64,000 nucleotides of DNA from Bicyclus anynana. Its lineage: Eukaryota; Arthropoda; Insecta; Lepidoptera; Nymphalidae. The notes under the pieces were generated by a model. That model did not search any database. It was not told the DNA's origin and worked only from the letters and a program-made list of their open reading frames with translations. The position numbers and the translations under genes are program-made. The stretch is from NCBI RefSeq assembly GCF_947172395.1, contig NC_069095.1, positions 12,957,321-13,021,320 on the forward strand, written 5' to 3'. Shown here piece after piece: positions 1-11,563 of this stretch (position 1 is its first letter; every line of letters begins with the position of its first letter).

Positions 1-750
1 GAAGTAGAAAATAATAGAGAAAATGAGGAACATTTAGAAGATGATCCAATGAGTGATGATCATATGACTGAAGAACATATTGAAGAAGATAATTTTAGTG
101 ATGATCATAATACTGAAGATAATGTTAAAGAAAATCATAGGCAGGCTATTTCTAGTAGCAAATATTTAACAAATGGCACACACAATTATACAGCTGAGAA
201 ACCGAGTACTTCTAGCATTGATAATAGGAAAATAGAGAAACTACCAATAAAATCAGATGAAGAAAAAAATCTGGAGTTAGTAAAACTATTCAGTGAAGTC
301 CAAAAGTTACAAAAACATGCAGCTACCTTAAAACACAAATTAAAAAGTGGAATGAGAGTTTACAATCGCCAAACCAAGTGTTTAGCCAGACTAAAAGAAG
401 AAATAGATATGAAAAAGAATTTATTAGTACTGAGGCGTAAGAAAAAGTCAAGAATTTTACTGTCTTTGCAAGATAAGATCAAAGAAGACACAAATGGTTT
501 GGTGCTAGCAATGCCAATGAGACATACAGACGATTTAAAGAATTTTGCACTAAGTATTTATAAATACTCCCCACAAGCATACATTTATATAAGGAATACC
601 CTCAGAACTTTACTACCAAGTACAGATGTACTAGACACATGGATCTTGTCAGGCTATGAGCCAACAAATGTGATGACAAATAGTAATATGGTGAGGGTAG
701 TTACAGAAATGACTGATAAAGAACTATCATGTAAAGTGTTATTACGTTAA
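1..750 (+). CDS. 3' exon of a THAP / P-element-transposase-like protein (5' end outside window)
   Basis: The reading frame is open from base 1 and stops at 750; the first ATG (49) is unlikely to be the true start because the frame continues upstream without a stop. Counting from that ATG, residues 1-60 are very acidic, about 74-140 are lysine/leucine-rich and look like a coiled coil, and about 160-195 contain a Y173-S-P-Q-A-Y178 motif followed by an R-N-T-L-x-x-L-L-P pattern and a tryptophan. That block resembles the segment after the coiled coil in THAP proteins and P-element-type transposases, where a conserved YSPxAYxYxR...LP...W stretch begins the transposase core. The protein ends soon after, so the catalytic RNase H-like region is missing. 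It could be a domesticated THAP gene or the remnant of a P-like transposon. Assignment is by pattern only. Confidence 0.5.
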   Translation, partial: EVENNRENEEHLEDDPMSDDHMTEEHIEEDNFSDDHNTEDNVKENHRQAISSSKYLTNGTHNYTAEKPSTSSIDNRKIEKLPIKSDEEKNLELVKLFSEVQKLQKHAATLKHKLKSGMRVYNRQTKCLARLKEEIDMKKNLLVLRRKKKSRILLSLQDKIKEDTNGLVLAMPMRHTDDLKNFALSIYKYSPQAYIYIRNTLRTLLPSTDVLDTWILSGYEPTNVMTNSNMVRVVTEMTDKELSCKVLLR

Positions 751-768
751 TCAATTATTAAGTACACA

Positions 769-798
769 AATAAATTACTGATATTTTTTGTGAATAAA
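769..798 (+). terminator. Two AATAAA polyadenylation signals after the THAP-like frame
   Basis: AATAAA occurs at 769-774 and again at 793-798, 19 and 43 bp after the stop codon at 750. Their position fits the 3' end of the upstream transcript, but AATAAA is frequent by chance in such AT-rich DNA. Confidence 0.4.
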
Positions 799-984
799 CT
801 ATTTTAATGAAACTGCTGTAGTTTTTTAATCTGCAAACATTCTGATACCTCAAAAGCATAGAGGTATTTGCTTTGGAGTTAAATCGCACCCAACAAATTT
901 ACATGTGTTGGTGGGTGACGAGGTAAACGTATATCGAAAATAATTAACACCAATAAATATATTGTGCTTTAGAAAGCTAAGTAA

Positions 985-1180
985 GGGTTCATTTACACGA
1001 GCGGCAACTCTACCGACGACTGCAGTCGACTGCAGCCCGCGACGTCTCGGCGGCAGGCGAATGCGTCGCCGACTGCAGTCAGCGACGTCTCGGCGGCAGC
1101 CAACGGCACTCTACTGCAGTCGGCGACGTATCAGCGGCAGGCGACGGCGTCGCCCACTGCAATTGACTCTCGGCGGCGGT
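985..1180. repeat. GC-rich degenerate tandem repeat
   Basis: An island of high GC in AT-rich surroundings. It is built from repeated words such as CTGCAGTCGGCGACG and CTCGGCGGCAGGCGACG, about three units of roughly 55-60 bp with partial inverted symmetry between GCGTCGCC and GGCGACGG. The 88-residue frame through it is arginine-rich and is an artefact of the repeat. Confidence 0.6.
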
Positions 1181-1197
1181 CTCTTGGATCTTCTGTA

Positions 1198-1440
1198 TAG
1201 GTCTTTGCCTAGTGTTTGTGGACTATGAAAAAGCCTTCGATTCGGTGGAAACCTGGGCTATGCTAACTAAGGTCGTTGCAGAGATTCCCAATTGACTACA
1301 GGTACGTACGTCCAAGTGTTGAAGCACTTGTATCAAAATGTCAGTCCGTATACAGGATTAGACTACAAGGCCAATCCAGTTGAAGCGAGGAGTGCGTCAG
1401 GGAGATGTGATCTCTCCGGAGCTATTTACCACCGCATCGG
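1198..1440 (+). pseudogene. RTE-type LINE reverse transcriptase fragment
   Basis: Conceptual translation, with frame changes, gives the RT block containing F-V-D-Y-E-K-A-F-D-S-V and then R-x-G-V-R-Q-G-D-V-I-S-P-x-L-F. This is the palm region of endonuclease-reverse transcriptases of RTE-class non-LTR elements. The frame is broken between these two motifs and neither end of the element is present. It is a dead copy of the same LINE lineage whose C-terminal part lies at 2,410-2,875. Confidence 0.75.
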
Positions 1441-1740
1441 AAGACCAAGCATAACCTTTTATTGATAAGTATTTTATTTTTATTAAAAAGAGTATATTTC
1501 GAAGAAGGTTCCATAAAAGATTTCAAAGTTCCAAAGATTGTTTGGAAAACAATTTTAACCCTAAGGGTACGAAAACGGTATATTTTATTTTTTAGCCATT
1601 AATTTTAATGTACTTGTAAAACCGAGCATAACTTTTTATTGAGTGGTCCGATTTTGATAATTATTTTTTATTTGAATGGCTATATTTCGAAGTTGGTCTC
1701 ATATAAATTCCAACCCTAAGGGTAGGAAAACGGGCAATGA
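1441..1740 (+). repeat. Diverged direct repeat of about 170 bp
   Basis: Two similar stretches (about 1,445-1,580 and 1,620-1,735) each contain CATAACxTTTTATTGA, a TATATTTCGAAG word, a TTCCAACCCTAAGGGTA-like word and then GAAAACGG. They are direct repeats and look like two copies of a Helitron-type or MITE fragment. No coding potential was seen. Confidence 0.45.
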
Positions 1741-1806
1741 TTGATTGTTTACTCTTTAATTGTATCATTGGTACCGCCTTCTAATAAGTGATCAGTAGGT
1801 ACATTT

Positions 1807-2014
1807 ATACTAATATAATAAAGCTGAAGAGTTTGTTCGTTTGTTTGTTTGTTTGTTTGATTGAACGCGCTAATCTCAGGAACTACTGGTCCTGGTGAAA
1901 AATTCTTTCAGTGTTAGATAGCCCATTTATTGAGGAAGGCTATAGGCTGTATATTATCCCCGTATTCCTACGGGAACGGGAACCACGCGAGTGAAACCGC
2001 GCGGCGTCAGCTAG
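1807..2014 (+). mobile_element. Helitron-like non-autonomous element (Lep1-type), copy 1
   Basis: It starts with a TATACTAATATAATAAAGC-like head, contains a (GTTTGTTT)n run, and has a conserved body whose GGAACGGGAACC block lies near the 3' end. It ends in CAGCTAG followed by T. CTAG/T is the Helitron 3' end signature (CTRR, insertion between A and T). At least a dozen relatives occur in this window on both strands. Confidence 0.65.
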
Positions 2015-2409
2015 TAGAAAATATAATTGTTTTCTTTCGCTTTAGGAATATAATCCTGCGTACATTTGTGTTTTTGAAGTCGGTATTTTATTTTTTACTT
2101 ATTTATTATATAAACAGCATAAATATTGTTTAAATAATATTATTTATTTCGTCCCCGCACCAAAAGGTTAAAAACATCAAAATCGGCGCTGTTTCTGTAC
2201 TTCCAGAATATGATTGTTTTATGTACTAATTGACTCGAGTATTAACTGTTTTACCAATTGTAATATTTTGAAACTTTTTGTATGCACATTATGTATTTTC
2301 CTTTACCTTACCTTTTGTATTAAAACTATTCCATGTTATTATTTTATTAATGGTCTAAGAAGGTTCAAATAGGGGGAAAAAAGGCTATATTATTATAGTC
2401 CTGTTTCCA

Positions 2410-2875
2410 AAGCTTCTTATGGTAAGTCCAATATCGAGGAAGAGGTGAACCGTCGAATCCAACTCGTTGGGGCAGCATTCGAGAAACTTCGCGATACCTT
2501 TTCGTCCGTAATCCTCAGCGCTTGTGGTGATGACTTTTAAATAGTTCCGAGACTTGGCCGTTAACTATGGGCCTCATAAGAAGGCTTAGAGTCACACAGG
2601 TGATGGAACGAGGTATGCTCGAGTATCTCTGGGTGTTCGCATCAGAAATGAGGAGATCCGCAGAAGAACCGAAGTCACCGACGTAGCTCAGCGAATCGCG
2701 AGGCTGAAATGGCAATCGGCAGAGCACATAGTTCAAAGAGCCGATGGACGTTGGGGTCCCAAGGTGCTGGAATAGCCGCGTACTAAGAAGCACAATGTTG
2801 GTTGACCCCCCACCAGGTGGACTGACATCTAGTGAGTCGCAGAGATTCGCTGGATACAGATTTCGCGCATTAGAC
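2410..2875 (+). pseudogene. RTE-type LINE, C-terminal part of the polyprotein, decayed
   Basis: The same C-terminal module as at 52,533-53,068 and 61,017-61,291 can be read here in pieces: E-E-x-N-R-R-I-Q-L near 2,440, an R-R-L-R-V-T-Q block, then the conserved W-G-P-K-V-L-E segment. It is broken by in-frame stops and small indels, for example TAG after the V-L-E segment. There is no (TGA)n tail, so the 3' end is lost or diverged. Confidence 0.75.
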
Positions 2876-2934
2876 AGCATGATAACCGTAATTGTTTTTG
2901 CAGGATACCTAAGTTCCTTTTCATGAGCGACTAA

Positions 2935-2990
2935 ACTCTAAATACTTGACTTGTTTATATGGACTATAAACAAGTCAAGTTTTTTAGAGT
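2935..2990. repeat. Hairpin with about 25-bp arms
   Basis: 2,935-2,959 is nearly the reverse complement of 2,965-2,990, with a loop of about five bases and one or two mismatches in a T-run. Its function is unknown; it may be a MITE core. Confidence 0.7.
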
Positions 2991-3019
2991 ATTCTACTTA
3001 AAATAAAATGGTTGAATTC

Positions 3020-3544
3020 CATTTGGCGTGATAAAATTTGTCAACGCCATCTTGAGGCAATGTTAATCGGTCTTTCGTGGCTCGTGCCGTCGAGTCGAGA
3101 ACGTCATGGATCTACAAAGCGGTCCCGCAGTCCCGCAGTTTCACAGTAGATGCCCGCACCGTCGAATTGAACAGATAAAAAGAGACGGCAACACTTAGAA
3201 TCTGGTGGATAGATGTAACAAACAGCAAACACACAATTCCGACTCAGTACCGTGATTCCTTCCTCGTGAATCGTAGTGTGACGCGTAGCCGTAAAACAAT
3301 TTTACGTCGCGCGTGAACGAAAATAAAATCCCCATCTGTTCAAATATTGTGCAAGTTTTTTTAATACTACCCTAAAAACTCAGGCCAAAATGTGTACGTT
3401 TTATGTTCCTTATGTCTCGACGTAGCCTCGTTTTGTTTCCTTTATATTTTTGTGCTCGGTGTTTGAGTGGGCTTTGTTTTTGTATCCGTGTATTGTGAAT
3501 GGATTTATTATAACTCGATTATGAAGGCGTGCGCTTCGTAAAAG
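3020..3544 (+). other. Possible non-coding 5' exon (weak)
   Basis: This stretch has more even base composition than its surroundings. It contains an initiator-like TCAGT at 3,244-3,248, and AAAG followed by a good donor (GTACGT) at 3,545. It carries no long open frame. It could be a 5' untranslated exon of a gene extending right, but no acceptor or coding exon can be tied to it. Confidence 0.2.
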
Positions 3545-3549
3545 GTACG

Positions 3550-6500
3550 TAGTATTTACTTTGTACACTTGATTACGGTGGCATAAAGCCTTACTTCGTT
3601 ACGACGATTTGGAAGTAGTTGACTACAGCATGTCATTCAACAGTCGCCAGTAACTGGACTTTCGCAATCACTATTCCTTAAGCGTTTGTTGCATTCCTTA
3701 AAAGTAAACCATAGAGGCATTACATTCTATTGGTATTGCAGTACGTGTAAGATTTTCAACGTCGCCATTTGAACTGGCCATAAACAAAATAATGTTCGCA
3801 ATTATTGTCGATTCGAAATTCGAATCAGGCCCACCAATCATTTCTCCTTCGACTTTTACGGTATTGGAATAATTTCTACTAATTATTTGCAATTGAAAGT
3901 ATATTTTATTGGTGCCCTTCCGTAACTTATTGTGTCAATGGCAGATGCTAATAAGAATTGTGGGTGGGTATTCCTACACATTCTACAAATAACTACAGGA
4001 TAGACTCTTACATTTAATTTAATCCTAAATAGTTGTAATAAGTAGGTTCTAGGTACCTACAAGATAGAAGTTCCTGTGTAGGTACTGTTTCCGCGAGTAA
4101 TGGGAAAAAATAAATTATCAAGCTCGTAGACGTAAGCTAAAGTCGCTGGCAAAATCTTGCATTAGTACCTAATAGACGACATGTAGATAGCCCACCTATG
4201 GTAAGTAAGAAACCATCGCTTATAAACAGCGTCAATCATATATAAATCGCAGGGCATGCAAGGAACTCGTCTTACAAAATGCTCAGTCCTGGATTAGCCT
4301 ATAAGAGCTTTTTAAGCAGTTATTGCTTAAAAAGCTTGGGCATCACAGACATCCGAGCACACGAAAGTTACAGCAATTTAAAAAAAATCCGATCTTTTTA
4401 AATTGACTTTGATTTTACTTCTGATACTTATTCTACCTGTGGTACCTACGTATTACCTACTATATTTTGTAGTTCGTTATTTGTGGATAGGGAGCCCAAA
4501 GTTTGTTTAGGTCATCAAGTTAAGTTACCTTAATCCAGAACTGAAAGTGCTGTTTTGGATAGGGGGCCCAAAAGGGAAGATTGTCATGGGCATCAAGTTA
4601 CCCTAATCCGGGACTGCTGTCCTAAAATATTAGTTGTCTCAAGAACGTCGGTATTAGAGATGAGGGAAAGGAAACACTTCGGTAGATTCTTTGTCGACCA
4701 TTTCCCATGGGCGGAGATATAATCACTACCATCAGAAAATGCTCCTTTTTATTCCCGCCTTAATCCAAAAAACTCCCAGTGGAAAAAGCGTGTTCCGAAA
4801 ACAATTCCTTAAATTGACTTAATAGACCAGAAGAAAATATTCCGTCTTAATAATATTTTCATTGATCTTTTTATTCTTAATAGAATTTCTCATGCGAATG
4901 GCTAGGATTTGCCACGAGTATGTTTTCCCAATGAGTACCTATACCAATTTGGTTTATGATTGTTGCAAGAATTTTTTCAAAAAAGGGTACATAAATAGGT
5001 AATTCCTAGGCAAGTGCGCCTTGATTACATCTACACCCATTTGTTGACCTATCGCAAAGCTCTTAGAAAGAAATGGTGCCAAATATCTAATTATCTATCT
5101 CGGTAATTTGTTCTAAATTGTAATTAAGACAATAACATTGGTTTGCTATTGGATGTACCAACCTACCAAATTTATATAAAATTTTAATTTGCCCATGTTA
5201 AATTATAAATGGTCGTAATCTTTGTTCAGCTTGTCTTCCGTCAAAAGCCTCCCCTAAAGATTTTCACTCTGTCCTGTCTTTTGCAGTACGAGTCCATGTC
5301 GGACCTGCTTCACTCCTGATCTCGTCTTCCCAGCTTTTAGTCTATCTACCTCTGTTTCTTCTTTCATTAGTCTGGTCCATTAAAAAAAAAATAAAAGACA
5401 TAAAAACTAATTTTAAAAATGCATTTAAAACCTGGAAACAGCTAAAGTGGACATGAACCAACTGAATGTAGTTATTCAAATGATACATAACGTGTGTAAA
5501 TCTTCTCATAGGATTTTGATAGACAGCATAAAATATAGCCATTGCGGCATACATATTTTTATACAATTAGTGACCTATTGATTTCGTTGTATTTTGCTTT
5601 GGTAATCCTATTATAAACAGTCAAAAGGTCTGTCCGTTGGCAATGAATATGCCATTGATGACTCAACGGGTCAACCACTCACATTTGACCCGTGACATCC
5701 GATTAATTTCTATGTTGTTCGTTTTTATTGCCTCCTCCGTACTCCTTTATTTATCATTAGCTTCGTGGACTCTTCTAATCTTTTAAAAGGAAAGAATTAT
5801 TCAATTTTAATCTTGTATCATATGACTTTGGTAATTATTCTAACGGCGTTCTACAAATTATGTAATTCGTGCTAAAGGGACCGAACAATTTAAACGACGT
5901 ACATCTGAATGTACTTCCTTCCTTTCCTTCACAGAACAGTCCCTGCATTCTGTAAAGTTACAGCGATGTGACATCGCTCATTTCCATGGCTACTTCGTTT
6001 TTAGTGACATATTATTTTTGGCATCTCATAGAAATAAAGTTTAAATTCTAATAAAACTATTTACTTATATATTGGTATATAATAGTCCAAGTTAAAGGCC
6101 AAGTGTTTCTGCTGCGCTGTGAAACTATTTTAGCAATTTTATTGAATATACAATATTAAAAAAATATCCGCGACTTAGCATAGAATCGGTATTATGAATA
6201 AATCAATTTTTTTCATGATTTCATTATGTTAACCTAATCAAAATTGTGTTACTCATGTAGTATCTTCGTTTTGCTCGTGCTGTAGATAAAAAGTACTTAC
6301 AAACCATGTCTCGGCTTCCTCGTCTAAACATCCTTCTGGATTCCAGAGTATTACTTCACCGTGAATTTCTTTATGTTCAATAGCCACAGCAATGTTTTAA
6401 ACATTAACAATTTGCACAGTTAAAGACTTGAAAAAAAAAATAACTTTTGATATAGATGATGATTCAGGATATGAGTGGATAAATTGGTGTATTTTTAACT

Positions 6501-7550
6501 CGGTAATTGCTTGCCAACTACCTACTACCGAGCATTGGCTTTTTAGATTACGTTAATCATGAATATTGCACATTTCTATTTCCGTGCGGTAATCTGTTTA
6601 TTTCAATAATGTGGTTAAACTGGCTCTTTCTTCTAGTAGATACGGGCAATTTCAACCATTTCTCAGCTTTGTGTTACTACTGAATACACTGAAAACCCAA
6701 TTTTAATAACCAAATTCATAATCTGCACTAAAAAATTACAACAAAGGCAATAACACCTCTAAAATTTTCAAAGCATTTCTCGTGGTAACTTCACGTTAAC
6801 CTCAGTGGCTAAATCAATTTATTAAAAGTTCTTAACAATACCTATTTTGCTGAAATCGACGAAAAATAATTAAATTTAGTTAACAATAGAAAAGTTTCGG
6901 TGATGATAATAAATCGTCGTGTTTGTCGGATTAGGAAGTATTGTGAAAAATATATTTTTGTGGGTAGTTGCGAAACCCTATTGCCGCCAAGCACGCATAG
7001 CATTGAATGTGTGAACTAATCTCCAGCACGGATTAGGCAACGGCTAAAGAAATAGTCTATAATTTTAGAAATCGCCCTTCCCCGTTCTACGTCCGTAATA
7101 ACGTCGGCACTGGCAGTTAGATCGAGGCACTGTTACACCGTAGCGTAACGCATTTGTATGAATAGCATTTTCAACAGGCTTTAAACTGGTAGTGTTGTTA
7201 CTTTAGCGTCATCTCCAGGAATGAAAATTCGATTAAGTGTTTAGTGCCGCAGGTAAAAGGAAGAAGGTCCAGAGGAAGATTTTCTACTCGATGCACGGAA
7301 CTATGAAGGCGGCAACCTAAAACACATTAAAGCAGAGTGTTCCCACTATGCAAGCAACACAACTAATAGTATTGTATAGCTTTGGGCACATCTTCAAAAA
7401 TGAGGGCTCGATTGAGCCTTTAGTGGTCCAAGGCAAGGTAGAAGTAAAAAGGCCCAGAGGTAGATCTCCTATTCGATAGATGGACTTTGTGAAGGCATTA
7501 ACCAAAATAATATAGCTGAGTGTTCACCACTTTGCAATGAGTGCCTGACT
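3550..7550. other. AT-rich unique sequence, no gene seen
   Basis: About 4 kb without long frames or recognised transposon proteins. The only clear local structure is a 13-bp perfect hairpin at 4,306-4,336 (arms AGCTTTTTAAGCA, 5-nt loop). About 7,240-7,320 and 7,405-7,500 share a short direct repeat around the words AAGGxAGAAG and AGATTTxCTA. Confidence 0.5.
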
Positions 7551-7554
7551 GAAA

Positions 7555-7897
7555 AAATTTTAATAAAAAAAATTCAACCGACTTCCAACTCAAAAATTAA
7601 CCTAAACTAAAAAGCAAAAAATAACATCTTACCTATGTGCTACCTTCTGATCAGTTTGAAGGCGGTACCAAGCCAGTGACGTTTTAATTCAAGCCGTTTA
7701 AATTACACAATTTCTTCTCATGTTACAATTACACAAGTTCTTTCAGAAACGGCTATAATTAAAACATGACACTGGATTGGCACCGCCTTCAAACTGATCA
7801 GAAGGTAGCACATAGGTAAGATGTTATTTTTTGCTTTTTAGTTTAGGTTAATTTTTGAGTTGGAAGTCGGTTGAATTTTTTTTATTAAAATTTTTAT
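7555..7897. repeat. Long palindrome inside composite MITE copy A
   Basis: The left arm from 7,555 and the right arm to 7,897 are near-perfect reverse complements over about 150 bp, including the shared words TTCTGATCAGTTTGAAGG and CCTTCAAACTGATCAGAA. The loop is about 35-40 bp. The same palindrome occurs at 43,328-43,652. Confidence 0.8.
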
Positions 7898-8826
7898 TTT
7901 TTAATTTTTAGTGTTAGCACACCTAACTGAGTGAGAACAAAAATTAATGAGCAATTGGTTGAAACGTATTTTCTTATGATAACTATCCAAGTCCTACAAT
8001 CCCAATTTTAAAAATACTACCTTAACTCATATACAAAATTTCACTCCCCCTTTATCCACACGTAATATGAATATTCAGAAAAACGTGAAAGGTGACTGTC
8101 CTCCGTCTTCATCACCAGACCCCCTTCTTCTTCAGTCACAATCCATATGAGTGAAAAGTTCTCATCAATATAAAATTTATCAAGTCCAAACACAAGGTAG
8201 TTACTGTGAACCGTCGAGGAGTTCCCTTCACTATCCTTCGTCTTCATCACCAGACCCCTTATACAGTCACAACCCATCTAGGTGGAAAGTTATCATCAAT
8301 ACAAATTTATCAAGTCCAAACACAAGGTAGCTACTGTGAACCATCGAGGAGTTCTCTTCACTGTCCTTTGTCTTCATCATCAGACCCTTAATACAGTCAC
8401 AACCCATCTAGGTGGAAAGTTCTCATCAATACAAATAAATCAAGCCCAAACAAAAGGTACCTGCTGTAAATCGTTGACGAGTTCCATCGTCTGTGTTGAT
8501 ACACAGACGATGGAACTCCATTGCTCCATCATCAGACCTTCATAAAATTGTAGTGGTTTAAAATACCTTATGGAAACACTAACAAACGCACTAGCCGTCT
8601 CTACGATTTTCGAAAGTTCCTCTCGATTTCTCCAGGATGCCATCATCAGATCCTGACATGAAAAAAATGGGACCACCCTGGAATCAAGCCCTTTAAAACA
8701 AAAAAGAATTTTCAAAATCGGTCCACAAATGACGGAATTATCGCTGGACATACATAAAAAAAATAAATAAAAAAAAAAACATACATACAGCCGAACGTAG
8801 AACCTCCTCCTTTTTGGAAGTCGGTT
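7575..8826 (+). mobile_element. Composite MITE: long palindrome plus 130-bp tandem repeats, copy A
   Basis: It is bounded by the inverted end words CAACCGACTTCCAA (7,575) and TTGGAAGTCGGTT (8,814-8,826). Next to the left end is a palindrome with arms of roughly 150 bp (7,555-7,710 and 7,745-7,897). Then come tandem repeats with a period of exactly 130 bp (phase marks at 8,211, 8,341 and 8,471), and a right flank ending in a cluster of CCTCC words. A second copy in the opposite orientation lies at 42,299-43,630. No transposase is encoded, so it would depend on another element for movement. Confidence 0.7.
8095..8525. repeat. 130-bp tandem repeat array (about 3 units)
   Basis: The word C[GA]TCGAGGAG recurs at 8,211 and 8,341 and in diverged form at 8,471, a constant 130-bp spacing, with a half unit before it. 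Small open frames through it are by-products of the repeat. The last unit contains a perfect 17-bp hairpin (8,480-8,496 and 8,501-8,517, loop TGAT). Confidence 0.8.
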
Positions 8827-8829
8827 AAA

Positions 8830-9425
8830 AAATAGTTGCTTTTGCGCATTCATTGTTGGTAAAATTACTACCACGAACGATAAAAGGCCATTTCGAACTG
8901 TCTGCCTGCACACCGTTTTCCCGGCATTTATCTGCCGAATTATCTCTTACATTAGATATGTAGTCTTACACGGTGTGAGGTTCATTCGATGACCCTTCTG
9001 TCAAAAGATCTAGTCCGGTGGGAATTGCATCTGTATTGTTGTGTTCGTTTGGGCCGACGGCTCATTAAACGAATCAAATAACTAAAACAGATGTCTACTA
9101 AAACCTTACACTACAGAATCAGTGATACACCTAAGAGATAAGCAGAAGCGAGCATGTAGTACTCGTATAGATTGCCCGGTGTGATATACAGCTCTTTTAA
9201 TTCTTGGCCACGACAAGATCGGGTTGATAACACGATGTCGGCTTGCGTCCTCCGTAATTGCTTCAGGAAGCTTTACGTCCTACGCATTAGCAATTTCTAT
9301 AGATTTTAAGGTTTTATTCGACTGACAACACTAAGTATCTATAATAACAATCTGGCCTGCTGACTAAGAGTATTTTTTTTATTTTGTACGAAAACTTTAT
9401 CTATTTTTTTAAATAGATTATCCTG
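8830..9425. other. No gene seen
   Basis: Mixed-composition sequence with no long frame and no recognised repeat. Confidence 0.4.
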
Positions 9426-9429
9426 AATG

Positions 9430-9716
9430 TTAAAGACGTTTGAACACGCAAATCTCAAGAACTACTGGTCCGATTTGAAAATTCCTGCCCGCATTGCTAT
9501 GGGAACGGGAACCACACAGCGTGCGTGGCGACAACTAGTCAGAATATAAAGAGGTAAAGTTTGTGTTGTAGGGGATAATCTAGATCTATCGAACAGATTT
9601 GAAAATTCTATTACCACTAGAAAGTATACGTTAGTTGTGAGTGACATAGGCTATATTTTATCCCCGTATTCTCACGGGAACGGAAACTGCGGGATTGAAA
9701 CTGCAGGGCGTCAGAT
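9430..9716 (+). mobile_element. Two adjacent Helitron-like fragments
   Basis: 9,430-9,538 keeps the ACTACTGGTCCGATTTGAAA and GGGAACGGGAACCAC blocks and ends CAACTAG/T. 9,545-9,716 begins ATAAAGAGGTAAAGTTTG and ends GGGCGTCAGATAG/T, a second subfamily in which CTAG has become ATAG. Both are truncated or degraded and lie head to tail. Confidence 0.55.
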
Positions 9717-10021
9717 AGTAATGTATGAATATTTGGCATACAATAATACTTGCCTGCTATTAACCTAAGCCAAAAATTTTGTTGAAAATAGAACTGTACC
9801 TACACTACAACAGGGTTTAGAGTTTAGATTCAATGGTGTTTTAATGGCAGGCTGCGTTGCTATAATTTAATTGCAAAATAAATTGCAAAGCCTTATTGTC
9901 GGTTTCGACATTAAAGTTAGTTTATCGAAATATATTACGACGGGATATCCTATTTACTCGTTTGTAATAAATATTAAGTTAATAAGTGTTAATTATTTTT
10001 GTTCGAAAAGACTGAGAACCT

Positions 10022-10180
10022 TTTTTTATTCTTTACATGTTAGCCCTTGATTACAATCTTACCTGATGGTAAGTGATGATGCAATCTAAGATGGAAACGG
10101 TTTAACTTGTTGTTGATGAAAATCCATACCCATTTCGATTTCTTCACGCCATCGTTTCTTGGGGTTAAGCCCATCAACAG
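10022..10180 (-). mobile_element. SINE-1 fragment (3' part)
   Basis: Read on the minus strand, this matches the 3' half of the SINE seen complete at 33,291-33,616: the GTGATGATGCAATCTAAGATGG word, then an A-rich end (here T-rich at the left). The tRNA-like head is missing. Confidence 0.6.
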
Positions 10181-10189
10181 AAGGACTGA

Positions 10190-11550
10190 TATATACCTAT
10201 ATTTATTAAATTTTTAAGTGTTTAATTATATAAGTATTGTTAAGAGTTAAATAAAAGAAAAGATAAAAAAAAAATATTAAAAAAAAACGTTATTCCAAAA
10301 AAAAAATCACATGGACGGAGTTGCGGACGTCTGTTAATTTATAATATCAATATTATAATTATTATTGCGTAGTAACTCCACGACTACGTAACGATCCATG
10401 GGTCACTTGGTAAGCAAATTGGTGGGAAAATGTAGATTACGCGTGTGAAAATTCGTTCTGTAATAAAAAGGTTTGCCCGTAGGTACTTTATATTGTAACA
10501 ATGGAATTATTACATATAAGATTTTTGACCTAAACTATTGCTTTGCTATTGCATCACTTTTTGCGTAAAAAATCCAGTATCCGGTTTTGAAATTTAAAAT
10601 CGAGTAACTTTTTTGTTGGCCCAAACAGGGACACGAACCCTGGGTTTATCCTTAGTAAAAATCGGTAGTTATATTACGATCTAACATGAAAGACGATGCC
10701 GTTGGAATTCCCTCTACGTTCTAACTAAAAATTGTATATTTTCTAAATAGGTCTTGTATGCTTGTAAGTTTTGGCCATGGCTTGATTCTACCCTACCAAC
10801 AAAGACAATGCCAAGCGACTTTGGCCAGCTTTGGCTAAGATTATTTCTTAGCCGACCAATTTCGAACAAAACGGATATCGTCTCTGTCGTCACAACACAA
10901 CGAACGATATTTCCTCATAAGATATTGTCGTGGGACGCATGTTAAGCCTACTCGAACGATGACGAGTGAATCGTTGATGTGTTTGCTAGTATTTGAGGCC
11001 ATAGGTCATTTTATTGGTCAAATGCCGTGACATTCAGACCACCGGTACATAAAAAACCGGTTTAAAGTGTACCTATTAAATCGCTTCGGCCTGTTCGTAT
11101 GTCAAGGATCTTTTGTATTTCAACTATGTACAGATATAGTGAGAAATTAACTATTTGTTTTGTTACGTTTTCATGTCTAAACCGCTAAACTAAATGTACT
11201 TAGTTTTAGTACCTACAGACTTATGTACTGGAAAATTATGAGGAAATCAGAATTTTCGTAATTTTCCAGTACCTATCCTATTTATTAGGTATACCTACTC
11301 GACTTTTCGTGAGACGAGTTTTACGTTTATAACTGAATAATCTTTATAGTATGTAGTAGGTACATATCGCACCTTTTTTCTCCTCTTTTCCTCCATTTAA
11401 ATATTTTTTACAGGACCTGTAAATAAAAGTTGTATATTATAATAGGTATATTACAGCAATAAGGACGCCTTTGCTCGCTTAAAACGAAAATATTCTGACT
11501 ATTTTCTACTTTTATGAAGTATTAGGTAGAAGCAGGCGTTACTTTGCGGA
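10190..11550. other. No gene seen; one hairpin
   Basis: AT-rich. 10,615-10,690 contains a weak tRNA-like B-box on the minus strand, probably an old SINE. 11,225-11,241 and about 11,257-11,272 form a hairpin with arms around GTACTGGAAAATTA. Confidence 0.4.
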
Positions 11551-11563
11551 AGTTCATCATGAA

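Noticed and set aside
1930..2133. 67-codon frame MRKAIGCILSPYSYGNGNH...
   Set aside because: Translation of the Helitron-like GGAACGGGAACC block; the same words occur in many non-coding copies.
10610..10690. tRNA/SINE head on the minus strand
   Set aside because: A B-box-like GGTTCGTGTCC is present but no body of any SINE family can be followed.
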